Shown here: positions 1-12,400 of the stretch, in pieces
Position numbering within the stretch: position 1 is the stretch's first letter
Layout of the letters: the number at the start of each line of letters is the position of its first letter
Assembly: GCF_000835495.1 (NCBI RefSeq)
Contig: NW_015622545.1
Coordinates: forward strand, 2,000,777 to 2,064,776
DNA from: Cladophialophora immunda
Taxonomy: Eukaryota; Ascomycota; Eurotiomycetes; Chaetothyriales; Herpotrichiellaceae
Length of the DNA stretch: 64,000 nt
Direction of reading: 5' to 3'
Translations under genes and position numbers: made by a program
The notes under the pieces: generated by a model
Database searches by the model: none
The model's input: the letters and a program-made list of their open reading frames with translations, nothing else
Told to the model about the DNA's origin: nothing

Positions 1-2076
1 AAGAGCCGCTTCAGCCCAAAGGCGAGATGCTTTCTTGATCGCAACGACGCCTGCGATGTCATGAACATGAACGTGCCCAGGGGATGTGTCCTCGCTGAAC
101 GATGGCGCTTTCAGCCTCCAAGGTGGGTGGGAATCGTGTGGGATCTGTGTGGGATAGGGGCTTGGTCTCCCATCCAGTGCGCGAGAGCAGCTCGTATTCA
201 CCCTACGCATGTGTTCTACAACTCGACAAACGCATCCGATCCACCCGAAAACCTCCTTACGCTGTACCTGCGAAATTCCCACCCCTATGTTGTGCTTGAA
301 TCTGAAACCGCACTAGGGGGGAATCTTAGTTCCGAAACTCCAGATTTGAAGTGATTGAGTGACACTGTAACGGGGCCTAGACTGGCCACTACAAGTAGTC
401 AGGCCGCACACGGACCAAACGGGGTTTTGGCCCTGTGACGGTTTCACCACATTTCCCCTTGTCTCACGCCCGAGACTTGCACCTGCATCACCTTCTAATC
501 TGCAAAAAAACAAAAAATTCCATAGATATTCCTTGCACGCTCACAAAATTACTTGCCTCCCCGCAAACCATCAAACCCGTGCAGCACGTCCTCGTTGACG
601 AGTAGACAACCTTCTGGGGCAATCCCATAAACGTCCATTTGCCCCCAAGAACAGGGCTCAGGGAAGAGAACTTGCGAAGATTCGAACGAGAAAAACGAAT
701 GAGCGAGGGCGACAGAGAGACAGCAACAATCGCTTCGCCCTATCAGCTTACCCTGTATGATGGGAATTAGACCCTCGTAAACCCAGAGAGAAATGCACAG
801 ACTTGAGCTCCAATTCGACTTCCAACACCCATCGGTGCTTCGTTTCGAAACTGGATAAACTGCTGATGGGTGTTCTTGCTGAGTCGGCGACGTTTGCCTG
901 ACGGATTTGTGAACTTGCTAGACCTTTGAAAGGAACCAGAACCTAGTTCAACTCGTTTGACAGTGTAAGGTGAAGACTCGGCAAGTCATGTATGTAACCA
1001 GCTGCGTTCGTTGGCATCGCGTGGGCGTTGTGTAGGCCTTCGCCCACATTGTTCATTGGAATCCTGGCATGTTCTTGGGCAGCACCGCTTCTTCTCGTAG
1101 ACGAGTGTCGACGCTTTCGTTGTCCATTAAATGTTGGACGAACCGGTCAAGGATCGACGTACACGATCAATGGAAGAATTCGTTCCCTAATCAAGAGTAC
1201 GAGTAATTGAAGAATGTTCTGCTGCGCAAAATGAGAGAAACAGGCTACTCTGGAATGCGGCAGCTCGGTCCTTGTGGGGATGCCGCAACCCTGGAAAGTT
1301 GACGCTTGCTATTTTTAGCATATCAGTGACCGGGCGCTGCGTGCTATTGGCAATTCCCCGTCGCGGACCACCAATTAGGGTTGGCGGGCCCAAGTGGTCG
1401 GGTTCGGTAGCGACGAGTGAAAAGGCTGGGGTCAACGTGCTCAAAATTACTCGGGAAACGTCTCCCCGGACCTCCACCGCTGTGCTGTTGTACGGGAACA
1501 TCCGTCCCGGCCAAATGCGGGGGGGGGGGTGGGGTGTGTTGGGACTCCTCGTTCCTCAACAAAAAGGTCGGCCTTACTGTCACAGGCTTAGCGCATCTTC
1601 ATTGCGGTGCACGGCCTGCCTTTCAAACCGGATTAGTGCTCGAGGAGTCGGAGGGCTTCCCCGAGGCGCCCGTTCCACAAAGGGCCACTTGCAGAAACAG
1701 CACGCGAAATGTGACCAGATTTCCACGAATCGAGGACGGCAACGTGGGTGACACTCTGGGCACGCTGAGGCACGCGGTCCTCCGCCGCTAACCAGGAGGA
1801 TCGCGCGTGATTGGGTTGATTTGGGGCTCGGCTCCCACGAGTCCGCCAATTCGGGTCCACGTCTCGAAGGAGGCAGGCCTGACAGTCAGCGAGTCATTTG
1901 AAACCTTGCCTTGGCGCACGTGACCAGATCCCCACCGGGAAATTCTTGGCCTGCGAAACCCGAACTTTTTTTTCTTCAGCGGACTCTTGTAGCCAGGACT
2001 CGGTAGTGAGCTGCGAACTGCGAACTGCGAACTGCACAACACCACACAAGGCCTGCGTCACCTCTTCCTCTTCGCC
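1..2076. other. Gene-free stretch upstream of NSA2
   Basis: No reading frame here resembles a protein I know, and the short frames lack codon structure and overlap on both strands. The last part should be the promoter and 5' leader of the ribosome biogenesis gene that starts at 2077. An 11-base G run lies at about 1519-1529 and a heptamer repeat just before the gene is listed separately. The tail of a gene lying left of the window cannot be excluded. Confidence 0.5.
2011..2035 (+). repeat. Heptamer tandem repeat in NSA2 leader
   Basis: The unit CTGCGAA occurs about three and a half times in perfect tandem, ending about 40 bases before the NSA2 start codon. It lies in the probable 5' untranslated region. 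Its copy number may vary between strains. Confidence 0.8.
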
Positions 2077-2862
2077 ATGCCTCAGAACGAGTACATCGAG
2101 CGCTGGCAGAAACAGCATGGCAAGCGCCTGGACCACGATGAGCGGGTGCGGAAGAGAGAGGCCCGAGAAGGGCACGCCCTGTCCGAAAAGGCCCAGAACC
2201 TGCGCGGCCTGCGGGCGAAGCTGCACCAGAAGAAGCGACACGCCGAGAAGATCCAGATGAAGAAGGCCATCAAGGCGCAGGAAGAACGCGACGTCAAATC
2301 CGCCGCCCCCAGCGAACCGTCCTCGACGCCCCTGCCCAACTACCTGCTCGACCGATCCCAGGCCAACAACGCGAAGGCGCTGTCGAGCGCGATCAAGAAC
2401 AAGCGGGCCGAGAAGGCCGCCAAGTTCTCCGTGCCGCTGCCCAAGGTCAAGGGCATCAGCGAGGAGGAGATGTTCAAGGTGGTCAAGACGGGCAAGAAGA
2501 CGGCGAAGAAGAGCTGGAAGAGGATGATCACGCAGCCGACCTTTGTTGGGCCCGACTTCACCAGACGGCCCGTCAAGTACGAGCGCTTCATCCGGCCCAT
2601 GGGTCTCCGCTACAAAAAGGCCAACGTCACACACCCGGAGCTGGGCGTCACGGTGCAGTTGCCCATCATCAGCGTCAAGAAGAATCCCCAGAATCCACTC
2701 TACACCCAGTTGGGGGTCCTGACAAAGGGCACTGTCATCGAGGTCAATGTGTCAGAGCTTGGGCTTGTCACGACTGGCGGGAAAGTCGTGTGGGGAAAGT
2801 ACGCGCAGGTCACCAACGATCCGAGTCGCGACGGATGTTTGAATGCGCTGCTCTTGGTTTGA
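2077..2862 (+). CDS. NSA2: Ribosome biogenesis protein Nsa2
   Basis: Encodes a 261-residue protein from a single exon, the same length as yeast Nsa2. Nsa2 is a nucleolar assembly factor of the 60S pre-ribosome needed for 27S rRNA processing. The N-terminal half is basic and probably helical, beginning [12 protein letters not shown]. The C-terminal half (about residues 150-261) is the conserved beta-barrel of the eS8/Nsa2 family, with [19 protein letters not shown] and the final block on [16 protein letters not shown] and [10 protein letters not shown]. The ATG is the first in frame and gives exactly the conserved N-terminus. The gene is intronless and its high GC third positions fit strong expression. 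Identification is by family recognition across the whole length. Confidence 0.96.
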   Translation: MPQNEYIERWQKQHGKRLDHDERVRKREAREGHALSEKAQNLRGLRAKLHQKKRHAEKIQMKKAIKAQEERDVKSAAPSEPSSTPLPNYLLDRSQANNAKALSSAIKNKRAEKAAKFSVPLPKVKGISEEEMFKVVKTGKKTAKKSWKRMITQPTFVGPDFTRRPVKYERFIRPMGLRYKKANVTHPELGVTVQLPIISVKKNPQNPLYTQLGVLTKGTVIEVNVSELGLVTTGGKVVWGKYAQVTNDPSRDGCLNALLLV

Positions 2863-3120
2863 GAAAATGCCAACCACGAGAAATTACAAAGTTAAAGGTG
2901 GTTCATAAGGGTGACAAGCCTATTGACCACCCTGCCCAGGATGATGTGCTGTGTCTCACAATTCCTCGGCAAAAATGGCATGGTCAGCATATCCCATTGC
3001 TTTAACCGCGATTTTTGCGCTCTGAAGCAGCCTTGCTTTTAGACTCAGACTCTGGCCGGGTCTCTCAACTATTGAAATGCAAAATTCACCACGATCAGCA
3101 TTCCGTCACACAACCAACCT

Positions 3121-4574
3121 TTAGATTCCAAGGGGGGAAGAGCTGGAAGAAGGGAGCGACTCACAAACATTGGTGATCTTGGCCATAACGCCATAGGTCG
3201 CCTTAAACTCCAACGGTTTGAGGCACCTCCAGATCTTGAGCACCTCTTCCGGCGGCAAGGGGATGAAATTGGGGATGCTCCACAGAAACTGGTACGAGAT
3301 GGTGTCGCTGCGCTTGCCCGGGTCTGGATTGTGGCTCGACTGCACGGCGAAGATGGTGTCGGCCACGAACAGCGTCGGCACAGGAGTGTTGGGTGGCAGG
3401 GAGTGCAGGACCTGGCTGCCGGGGAAGTGGCCCCCGCAGATGACCGACGTGAGGCCCGGGAGGAGCTCGGTGCTGGGCTCTTTCAGCAGCTTGAGAGTTG
3501 CAGAGGGTGTGTCTTTTCTGTTGGCCCAGACCGAGTCGACTTCGGTCATGTACACGGGGCAGTCAAATGTCGATGACCAGTCCGCCCAGGTCCTAGTGTC
3601 ATAGGGGCCGTTCAGCACCGAGAAAAATCCCAAATTTGCGAATTTGCGGGAGAGGAAAGAATATAATCTCTCCAGTGAGACGAGCAGTGAATATAGATGG
3701 AGAGACAGAGGGTGTCTTACGTGTAGAAGTGCGGGTGTGAAATGATGATGAACTTCAACCCGCCCAACTCGGTGATCTGGACCCCAACACCATCAAACTC
3801 CATCCATATAAACCAAGCAGCGTGTCCAAAAAAAATCGCCCTCCTTTTTCTTCTTCTTTTCTCTTCTGACCAAAATAAAATTGAATTGAAAAGGAAACAC
3901 AGAGTCAGGGAAAACGGAAGTATGTCGCTGGCGATTTTCGAGGGCGACGGGCCCATGGATATAGATATATGAGTGCGAGAGTACAGACATACCTTGTCCA
4001 CGGTATCCTGGTCCAGATACGCGATCAAGTCCCAGAGGACATTCCCGTTCGGCGTGCGGATCAAGCGCGCGCCCTGCCCGATTCCGAACTGTGGCGAAGC
4101 AAGCAATCACAACCTGGTCTCAGCATCGGGTTCTGTTCAACGCGGCGAGGGACAACATGTAGACGAGCCGCGCAAAGGGACCGTGTGGAGGGAGGGGTTT
4201 TACCTACCTTTGGCTCGGTGTGGATCTCGACCACGGTGTCGTTGTGCGCGCACGGCTCGAAGACGTTCCGGTACGGGCCCTCGTGCAGCTTGCGCAGCGT
4301 CGTGAACGCCTGGCCCGTCGGCGGGACGAATTGGCGGGGGTCCTAATGTGTAGACAACACACACACGGTTCGGGTCAGGGCGTTTGTGTGTCAATCAATC
4401 AATCAATCAATCAAGCGCCAGCAAAGGAATGCGAGGCTAGGATGGGGCTTGGGGTAAACCGACTTCGCAGATCCGGCACTCGTCCTTGCCCGTCGTCTCG
4501 TCCACCTCGTACTGCGCGCCGCACGCACAGCAGATCAGGAGATCGTCCGACGTCGTGAGCTTCGGCCCGGCCAT
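3121..4574 (-). CDS. Metallo-beta-lactamase-fold protein with atypical metal motif
   Basis: Five-exon model: 4574-4464, 4342-4208, 4088-3993, 3776-3721, 3592-3121 (289 residues). All junctions keep phase. An N-terminal CCACG...CRIC pair of cysteine motifs suggests a small zinc ribbon. Next comes DPRQFVPPTGQAFTTL, a conserved fungal block, and the beta-lactamase fold begins at GQGARLIRTPNGNVLWD. The usual HxHxDH signature is replaced by SHPHFYTTWADW: two histidines remain but the Asp-His pair is missing. Function is unknown; hydrolase activity should not be assumed. I prefer the ATG at 4574 because it sits next to the conserved start LTTSDDLL; an in-frame ATG at 4730 is possible. The C-terminus (SSSSSPLGI) looks short and may hide another intron. 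Intron 1 contains a TCAA repeat. Confidence 0.75.
4391..4414 (+). repeat. TCAA tetranucleotide microsatellite
   Basis: Six perfect TCAA copies lie inside the first intron (4343-4463) of the metallo-beta-lactamase-fold gene. A GA dinucleotide run at about 4739-4754 lies upstream of the same gene. Confidence 0.85.
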
Positions 4575-4907
4575 TGGCGTTGATCCGGGGAAAACTTGAG
4601 CCAGATCTGTCTTGGGGAGTGATGGGTCGGAGTATACCCCCAGGTTCTGCCCTTGGTGGATGATGGGGATCTCTTTTGATGACTGCTTGGATAGCGACTC
4701 TGCTGGAGGTTGATGGTTCGTAATCGTCATGGAAAGAAGAGAGAGAGAGAGAGAGCGCGAACAACAAACGGAGTTGTCCGTCATGTCACAACACATGCTG
4801 AGCCATCACGAAGGATTCAGTCTCACCCGTAATTCAGATACGTGATCTACAGCCTTCAGGTAGAGAAAGAACACGGCCGGTGGTGTCCCACCTTCGTCGC
4901 GCGACTC
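4575..4907. other. Spacer between SKI2 stop and metallo-beta-lactamase-fold start
   Basis: About 330 bases. Holds the probable SKI2 3' untranslated region and the promoter or 5' leader of the gene downstream on the minus strand, including a GA-rich microsatellite. No other signal was recognised. Confidence 0.5.
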
Positions 4908-7900
4908 TTACATGTATAGACTGGCCGTAAACACCACATCTCGTCGGATCAACTCCCTCGCCTTTTCCATCTTTGCATACAGCGAGGGATCCCCGATCAG
5001 CCTCGCGGCACTCATCACCTCCCGGCACGTCTCGTCTAGTCTCGTAATCACTCGGACAATGGTGCCCTCCATCACATCCGTCAGATCGGTGATGCGGTTG
5101 AATGACATCCCCCGCGCCCATTCATAGACCACCTCGACCAGTCCGAATCGTTGTCTCGAGACAAAATCATTGGCATCGTCGGAAGAGAGGATCACCTGAT
5201 GCAGGATCTGGTAGTGGTTAACCCTCTCGGAGATTTCGATGATGGCTTCTTTGCCACGTTCAAGGTTCCCGCCAAGTTGTGGTTCGCTGTCCGTCTTTTC
5301 TTGGAAGACAAAGGACGAAAGGAGGGCCACGATTTCTTCGGGCTCGAACCTGGACTGCCGTCAGCTTGATCTGGGCTTGCCCCATTCGTCCTCTCCCGCC
5401 CAACTTACGACGCAAGCACGTTCTCCAGAATCAGTTCAGTGATGACAAGCTCGTCGCCCGAGTGGATCTCGCAGGCGACTTTGCCCTTCAGCTGAACGCG
5501 AGACTGTTCATCGATGAACCCGAGATCCTTCAGCACTGCAGTCCTCTGCTGGTAATCCGGCAGCAGTGACAGATTCTGGTCAGACATTAGCATTTTCAAG
5601 GATTGAATGTTTTCCTGGATCAGCCACTCGTCATGCTGCATGCCGTAGTGCTTCAAAAACTGGGGGCACTGCAGGCATCGACTGTTCTCGAAAATCTGCG
5701 CGGCCTCGTTCCTCTTGTGCAGCAGATCGCGGATGTGCAATTCATGCAACTTGCTCCACTCTTGCTCATCCCACGCCGTCGAGATCCAGGATGAATAGAC
5801 GTTGACGAATTCTTCTTCGGCGAATTTCCGTTGCGCCTCATCGGACTGGAGCAACGAACGCAGATCGACCTGTTGATTCCGATAAATGTAAGTATTACCT
5901 TTTCTCGTCCTGTTAAACCTGCGGGGACCTCTGACCTTGACAACCGTCTGGGTAACACATTCCACATCGTCCAACGCAACCTGGGTGACCCGCCATTTGA
6001 CCTGGGAAGCCCTTTCCGGCAAGGGGGAGAACATCATGCGCACACGCGGCAGGTATGGAAGCAGATCTCGCGTCGATCGCTTGGCGTCAATATGGGATAT
6101 TTCAAGAACTTTGAGGCCTCGATTCGCCCCGGCCCGTACTCCGTCCTCGAGGAGCACTCCAACCGTACGGATGCCGTCCTACACAGAGGAGTTAGGAAAT
6201 CGCAAGAAATCGGGAAGAGCCCCACTCACTTTTTTGAATACTATCAATCTCTTAGCAGTCCAAAGGCGCCGTCCGACCGGCGACGACAGCAAATTAATGT
6301 GGAGTTCCTTGGTTAGCTGTTCGAATTGCATGGCTGCTTCGTGACAGGCCTCCGCGTCGATGTCGCAGATGTCGCAAGGTTCTCGCTTGATCTTGTCCAA
6401 GGTTGCCTGGGACAACGCGACCTGCTCCTCGTGTTGAGGCAGTAGTGCTTGTGTCGCATTCTCCGAGAAGCTGCGCTTGATCATTTCTTCAATCTTCAAT
6501 GCCTCGACTCGCATGAGGTTCAGGATCATGTTGTAATGTAGTCTAAATTGGCTGCGTAATTTTGTGGCGGGACCAGTGATCATCTGGGTCAATTCTGCCG
6601 CCGAAGGTGCCTCAGTCTTGCCCGGTGTCACGATGATGACTGTCCCAACAGTGTCAAGGCCTCGGCGTCCGGCGCGGCCAGCCATTTGGGTGTACTCTCC
6701 GGGTAGTAGATTTCGAAATTCGCGGCCGTCATGCTTGCGATACCCCGAGAAAACAACTGTTCGCGTAGGAAGATTCAGGCCCATCGCAAATGTTTCCGTA
6801 GCGAATAGCACCTTCACCAAAGTCCTTGCAAAAAGAATCTCCACAATCTCTTTCACAATGGGCAGCAGACCTCCGTGGTGGACGGCGACACCGCGGCCGA
6901 GCATCTCACGCAGCCGTCTGATTTGCGGCAACACTCGGTCTTCAGGTCTGAGTCTTGCGATTGACCTTTCGATAATCATGTGAATGGCGCTCTTCTCTGC
7001 TGCAGTGCAGAAGTCTTGGTTTGAGAGGGAGTCGGCGTTCTCTTCGCACCTCTTTTTGGAGAACACAAAGATGCAGGCCGGTAATAGATTCTCTTTTCGC
7101 AGGAACTGGACGAGATGCACCCAGATGTTCCTGTCTTGAGCCGCCGTCGTTCTCCCCCCACCGCGTCCTGTTCGCGCAATATTGCCTTGGCCGCGGTTCG
7201 GGACTGCTCCCCGACCTCGCTGCTGTGCACCACCTCTTTGATTCGATCCGCCGCGCTGAGGCTGGGCGCGACCCCCGCCCCGCTGTCCTGACGCGTGTCC
7301 TCCACGAACAGGCGCCTGGGCTTCGATGGCTTTCTGCTCTTTGATTTTATCAAGTCCCGACAAGATATCGTTGGCGGCTTTCCAGCCTTTCTGAATGAAC
7401 CGTTTCTCGGAATCCACAATCTTGTGTATCTCTTTGCCTGCCCATAGATAATGCTCCAGCGGTACCGGTCTCTTGGGCGTGGAGATGACGTAGATGTCCT
7501 TCTTCTTGGTACGCCCAACCCACGACGCAAATTCGTAGGTATTAGGGACGGTGGCGGAAAGCAGGATAAGTGTGACGTGATCGGGCAACATGATAATGAC
7601 CTCCTCCCAAACAACTCCTCGCTCAAGATCATTGACATAATGAACTTCGTCAAAGATGACAAACTCCACATCTCGAATGAGGTCGGCACCACGATAGAGC
7701 ATGCTTCGCAAAATTTCTGTCGTCATGATGAGGCAGCTGGCTTCCGGATTAATCTGGACATCTCCGGTTAAGATGCCAACGTCGTCGAAGACGTTTTTGA
7801 AATCGCGGAACTTTTGATTGGACAGGGCCTTGATGGGGGAGGTATAGATGGCCTTGGTCATATGCTTCGCAGCCAGGGCTATGGCATATTCGGCAACGAC

Positions 7901-8857
7901 AGTCTTGCCCGCCGAGGTGTGGGCGGCAACAAACACCGAGTCGCCACTTTCAAGATGATAGATGGCCTCTTTCTGAAAAGTGTCGAGTTCAAAAGGCCAC
8001 GTCCGCGCCATGTCAGGGACTAATTCTGCAAAGTTTGGAATGGCCTTGTTGATATCCACCACGTGAGCCCATGTTTTGCCTGGTGCCTTGGTAGTTGCTC
8101 GCAGCAAGTCTCCACGCGGCTCCAAGGATGGGAATTCCACTGGTAGGAGGTCATCCAGGTCGGCATATTCGTCGTCCTCGTCTTCTTCCACAGCTACATC
8201 TCCATTCTCCGAGGCAGCAGCCGTCTCCCCATCGCGCTCATCCACCTTAGGGCCTAGTTCAGTTTCTTCGTCGGATTCCAGTGTCTTTTCTACGTCTTCT
8301 GCATCTTGTTGCGCCTCGGTCGATTTCTTGTCGGAAAATCTCATGCCCCTGGTAAATCCCGGAGGCACTTGCAACAGGCCATCATCGACTCCGAAATTGA
8401 TGATGCGAGCGAGCCCATTGGCCTTCTTCGCCGGCCGTCTATGTTCTTCCTCTAGTCTCACCTGGTCCTCGTAGGCTTGAATCGTGTCGACCCCATCCAA
8501 TCCACCAGGCGCAAAGGGGAAAAACCCCGCTGCCCCTCGCACAAACTCGGATCTATTTGCTGGTCTCCGGAGAAGTGACGTCGAGTTCTTTGCAGTGGCG
8601 CCTGAGGCGGGCACGGTGACCTGACGGTAGGCTGCGACCTTGCCTTCCAGCCCTTTGCGGGTGAAGCGAGTGACTGTCCGAGTCTGAGTGGGTGCTAACT
8701 GACAGAGCTCGGTGTAATTGGAAGCCTGGTAGTCCCAGCGCTGCTGCAGCTTGTTTAGCCACTCGGGAGTGAATGTGGTTGGTGGCGACAGAAACTGCGT
8801 CTCCAGCTCATGTTTGATCTGTTCGGGGGTCTCGGGAGTGTGCAAGGTGCGTGCCAT
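4908..8857 (-). CDS. SKI2: Ski2-type DExH RNA helicase of the Ski complex
   Basis: Three exons: 8857-6230, 6178-5409, 5349-4908, giving 1279 residues (yeast Ski2 has 1287). Ski2 is the ATPase of the cytoplasmic Ski2-Ski3-Ski8 complex that feeds mRNA into the exosome for 3'-5' decay. Visible parts are the Ski2-specific N-terminal arm, motif I AHTSAGKT near residue 311, the DEVH box near 402, motif [11 protein letters not shown], and motif [14 protein letters not shown] near 722. The C-terminal DSHCT block is split over exons 2 and 3 ([12 protein letters not shown] to the end). The full N-terminal arm favours Ski2 over nuclear Mtr4. Residues about 515-570, between the two RecA domains, form an unusual RGG-rich insert. 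The introns (6179-6229 and 5350-5408) have good splice sites. Confidence 0.95.
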
Positions 8858-9478
8858 GGTGGACGGAGTGGTCTGGCCAGGGTGAGGGAGAGTTGAGAGT
8901 TAGGATGAGGATTAGCTTTTAGGGGGCCAGCGGTGCGGGTGTTTGCCGTTGCTGGCTGGTGGTGCGGGACTGACCTGTGACAGTTTGGTGATGATGGTGG
9001 TGGTGGTGGTGGTGGTGGAGGTCGTGATAGGCGGTGTAACAGTGTGGCGGGCGACCTGTGAGCGGGTCACGTGATGAAGACGGAGCCGGCCTGGCCCGGC
9101 CATGCGCCAAGCCTTGGGGGGACAAAAGTGGGTCTTGGGCGGCATCCGCCCAGACGGTCCAACAGAGCGTAATTCTCTTCCTCCAGCCCGTCGATATCGC
9201 ACTATCTAAACCTCTCCCCTATTTAAGGAAAATCGCATCACAGGCTGTTCAATAGGTCACGTCCATACTTCTTCAACAACAGCGCCAAAGTCGACCCTGT
9301 AGTGTGAGGGTGCCATGAAGTAAAAACAAGCACAACGCGTCGTTCATTCATCTCAATGGCGAACAGACACCTCTCTCAGGCGAGATGACAAGAGCTGTCC
9401 AGCATCGCCGCGTTAATCCCCCTTTTGCGCTCATCCAGCACTGAATCCCTCAGAAATTCGCTCCGACACAACGCACAC
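8858..9478. promoter_or_regulatory. Divergent promoter region between SKI2 and the EED-like gene
   Basis: The two start codons face away from each other across about 620 bases, so both promoters lie here. The only structured element seen is a (TGG)8 run at 8995-9018. No TATA box was recognised. Confidence 0.6.
8995..9018 (+). repeat. TGG trinucleotide microsatellite
   Basis: Eight perfect TGG copies (CCA on the other strand), preceded by GATGA, in the intergenic promoter region close to SKI2. Confidence 0.85.
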
Positions 9479-12400
9479 ATGGGGACTCGGGCGAAGAAAC
9501 AGGCCTTTGAGCTGCCCAAGATCAAGTACATTTACACCCAGCCCGGCAAAGACCGATTCACATTCTACGACGTCAAGTTCTGGCCATATTCTACCCCTCC
9601 ATGCGACGAACCCATCTTCGCCGTGATTAGCCAGAGAGAGGTTATCATTGGTCGATTGTCAGCTAAAACTCGTTGTACCGTCACTATCCTCCATCATCTG
9701 ACCGATCCCGACGTACAAGGAAACCGCGAATCTCTTGGTCTGAATTCTTGCGCCTGGGCCTACATAGATCCGCAAAGACCTTTATTGATAATTGCGGGCG
9801 CTCTGGGGCTAATCAAGGTGATTGATGTCATCAAAGGACAGACTGTCAAGCCTCTGATCCAGCATGTCAACGGAAATATCAACGACATCGCAGTGCATCC
9901 TCTCTACCCATGGATTTTCGCTACTGCTTCGGAGGATGGCCAAATTCGAATTTTCGATCTGCGACGATGCGAGGTGCCCCGCATATCGCCTATGATCATA
10001 AGCTGTGGTTCAGGAACAGACGGACACAGGGCTGGCGTGCTGACGGTTTCATGGCACGAGACCGGCCGGTATTTGGTCACAGCAGGCTTCGACCACCAAA
10101 TCTGTGTGTGGACTATACCAGATCTTGGTATTCGCTCCCCCTTCTGGCAGAAAATCGACCCAGCGCGCGTCAAACGACACTTTTTTGAGACCATGTGGAT
10201 CTACTACCCACACTTTAGCACCAAGGCGCTGCACTCCAGTTATATTGACTGTGTCAAATTCTTTGGCGATTTGATACTGTCAAAGGCTGCGACCGAAAAC
10301 AAGATTGTGCTCTGGAAGGTGACTGGTTTTGATTCGCGAAAACCTCCACCGCCACCAATGACAGCTGTAAAGACGGCAATTTATCTCGATACGCGCAACG
10401 GGTTTATGCGCACAGTAGTCGTGGACGAGGATGGTGCGAAACGGTGGGAAGTCCCAAGCGAGTTCCGAAACACCGCCTCATACAAGCGACTCCTGGAGTT
10501 TGCCGCTCCCTACAGTGACACATTCTATCTTCGATTTGGCCTACTGTTGCCCTCGCCAGCATACCCCGACTTACATCCGTTGATCACGTATGGAAATGCT
10601 GCTTCCGAACTTCGATTTTGGGACCTTGAGCAAATCTTGGCGGGTCATGCAGGTGAACGCGACGGCAGCGACAAACGTCGCGGCAGAAAAAGAAAGAGAC
10701 CAGAAGCTGAAGTCCTTCCTACCCGAGAAAAGAGACCAAAAATGGAAGTGCCCCCTGTTCAAGAAAAGACATCAAAACTTAAAGTCCTTCCGGCCCGAGA
10801 AAAGAGATCAAAAATTGAAGCCAACCCTCCATCAAAAGCGCAAACTCGACAGCGCCAGGTGCCTCGGGGGGCCTCTGAAAAGAGGTCTTTGAGGCTACAA
10901 CGACAGCTTCCAACCGTCAAGCTCGAGAATGTAGTGATCAAATGCGGATCCATACAGATCAAGCAAGGCCCGGCAGAGATTAAGGAAGAGGCTAGGGACG
11001 CCAGGCAAGAGTCTTCTGATACCATACGACCGACTCTTCTCACTCGCGCAATTGAAGATGTCAAATTCCCAGCTCCTTCGACCCTTGTTGGACGATCAAC
11101 CTCTTCAGGTTCAGATGTTGTACGCCCTTCTTCGAACACGAAAGTTGGCAAAAAAGAGTCTCTTGTAATTCCCGTCAAAAAACTGACCAGGTCAAAGCAA
11201 ATCAGTATTCAGTTAGGGGACATCAGAATTGACAGGCCAGTCATTCCTTCAATGCCTTTGCAAGGATCGACTGGCCCAGAGCCACCCCTCATTCCGCTGC
11301 CGGAAATGAAATACGACGATTTGTTTCGCTTTTCATCTTCTAAGAGGAGCTCGACTAGGCCAACACCAAACGCTATCCGACCAACCCCAAATATGTCAGA
11401 CAGTAAAACACAGCCATATTCCACTCACAGTAGAAGTTCGACCCGGTCCAAACCATACGCTGACCAACCAACCCCAAATGTGTCAGACAGCAAAGCATTA
11501 TCATCTACGGTACCCGTTTCAAGCAGACCGCCGTCTCCATCAAAGTCTGACGGTTCTCGACCCTCTCTAGATGCTCCAGATGGTGGTTCAATGTCTCCCA
11601 TGGATTCTGCCAGAAGACCACCTCAACTCAAAACTGAGGCCATTCAACTGTCCCAGGATCCGCCACGCATCAAAAGAGATGAAAATCCTGTCAAGAGATC
11701 GGCTCGTCTAACACCGCACACTACATCTCCATCCCCAGCTGCTACAGATATCGCGAGGGATTCTGATCCTGTCAGAAAATCGGCTCGATTGACACAACGC
11801 TCCCTGCTCCCGTCTCCAGCGGCTTCAGATGATACTGATACTGCCAGAGTATCACCTCTTTCTGCATCGCGCGCCGCACTGCAATCTCCAGCCGCTTCGG
11901 ATACCGCGATAGATAGCAAAGGTGTCAAAAGCTCGGTTCTTTCAACACCACACACCCCTTCCCTGTCTCCGGCTGGGCCGGATAATTCGAGAGAAGCAAC
12001 TTCAGCCAGAAGGTCAACTCGTTTGAAAGTAAAGACTAAGAATAGGGAGACAAAGACTCGAGATGCCGTAAGAGACACGCCTCCTGTTGAATGGCCTCTT
12101 GCTTCACAATCTCCCGTTGTGCTTCAGCCTCTATGCAATCCAGGTGTGACCACAGACTCGATCCGATCCCAAAGGGTTATTCCAGAACCGCAAATCATTG
12201 TGGTGCATGAGAGCTCTTCGGAGAGCGAAGAAGAACTTTCTAGTGCTCTAGAGATGAGACAGCGGTCTCATAATACTAGACAGCTCGCTAGAGAGACCTC
12301 TGAGTCTCTAGACTTTGACGAAAATATTTTGGATAGTATAGAGATTGGGGGAGAGTTTTTCGACGCTGTGGGATCCGAGCGGTACCGTTCTACAAGCTTG

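Noticed and set aside
1272..1791. Overlapping frames near the G11 run
   Set aside because: Several frames on both strands overlap, and none resembles a protein family.
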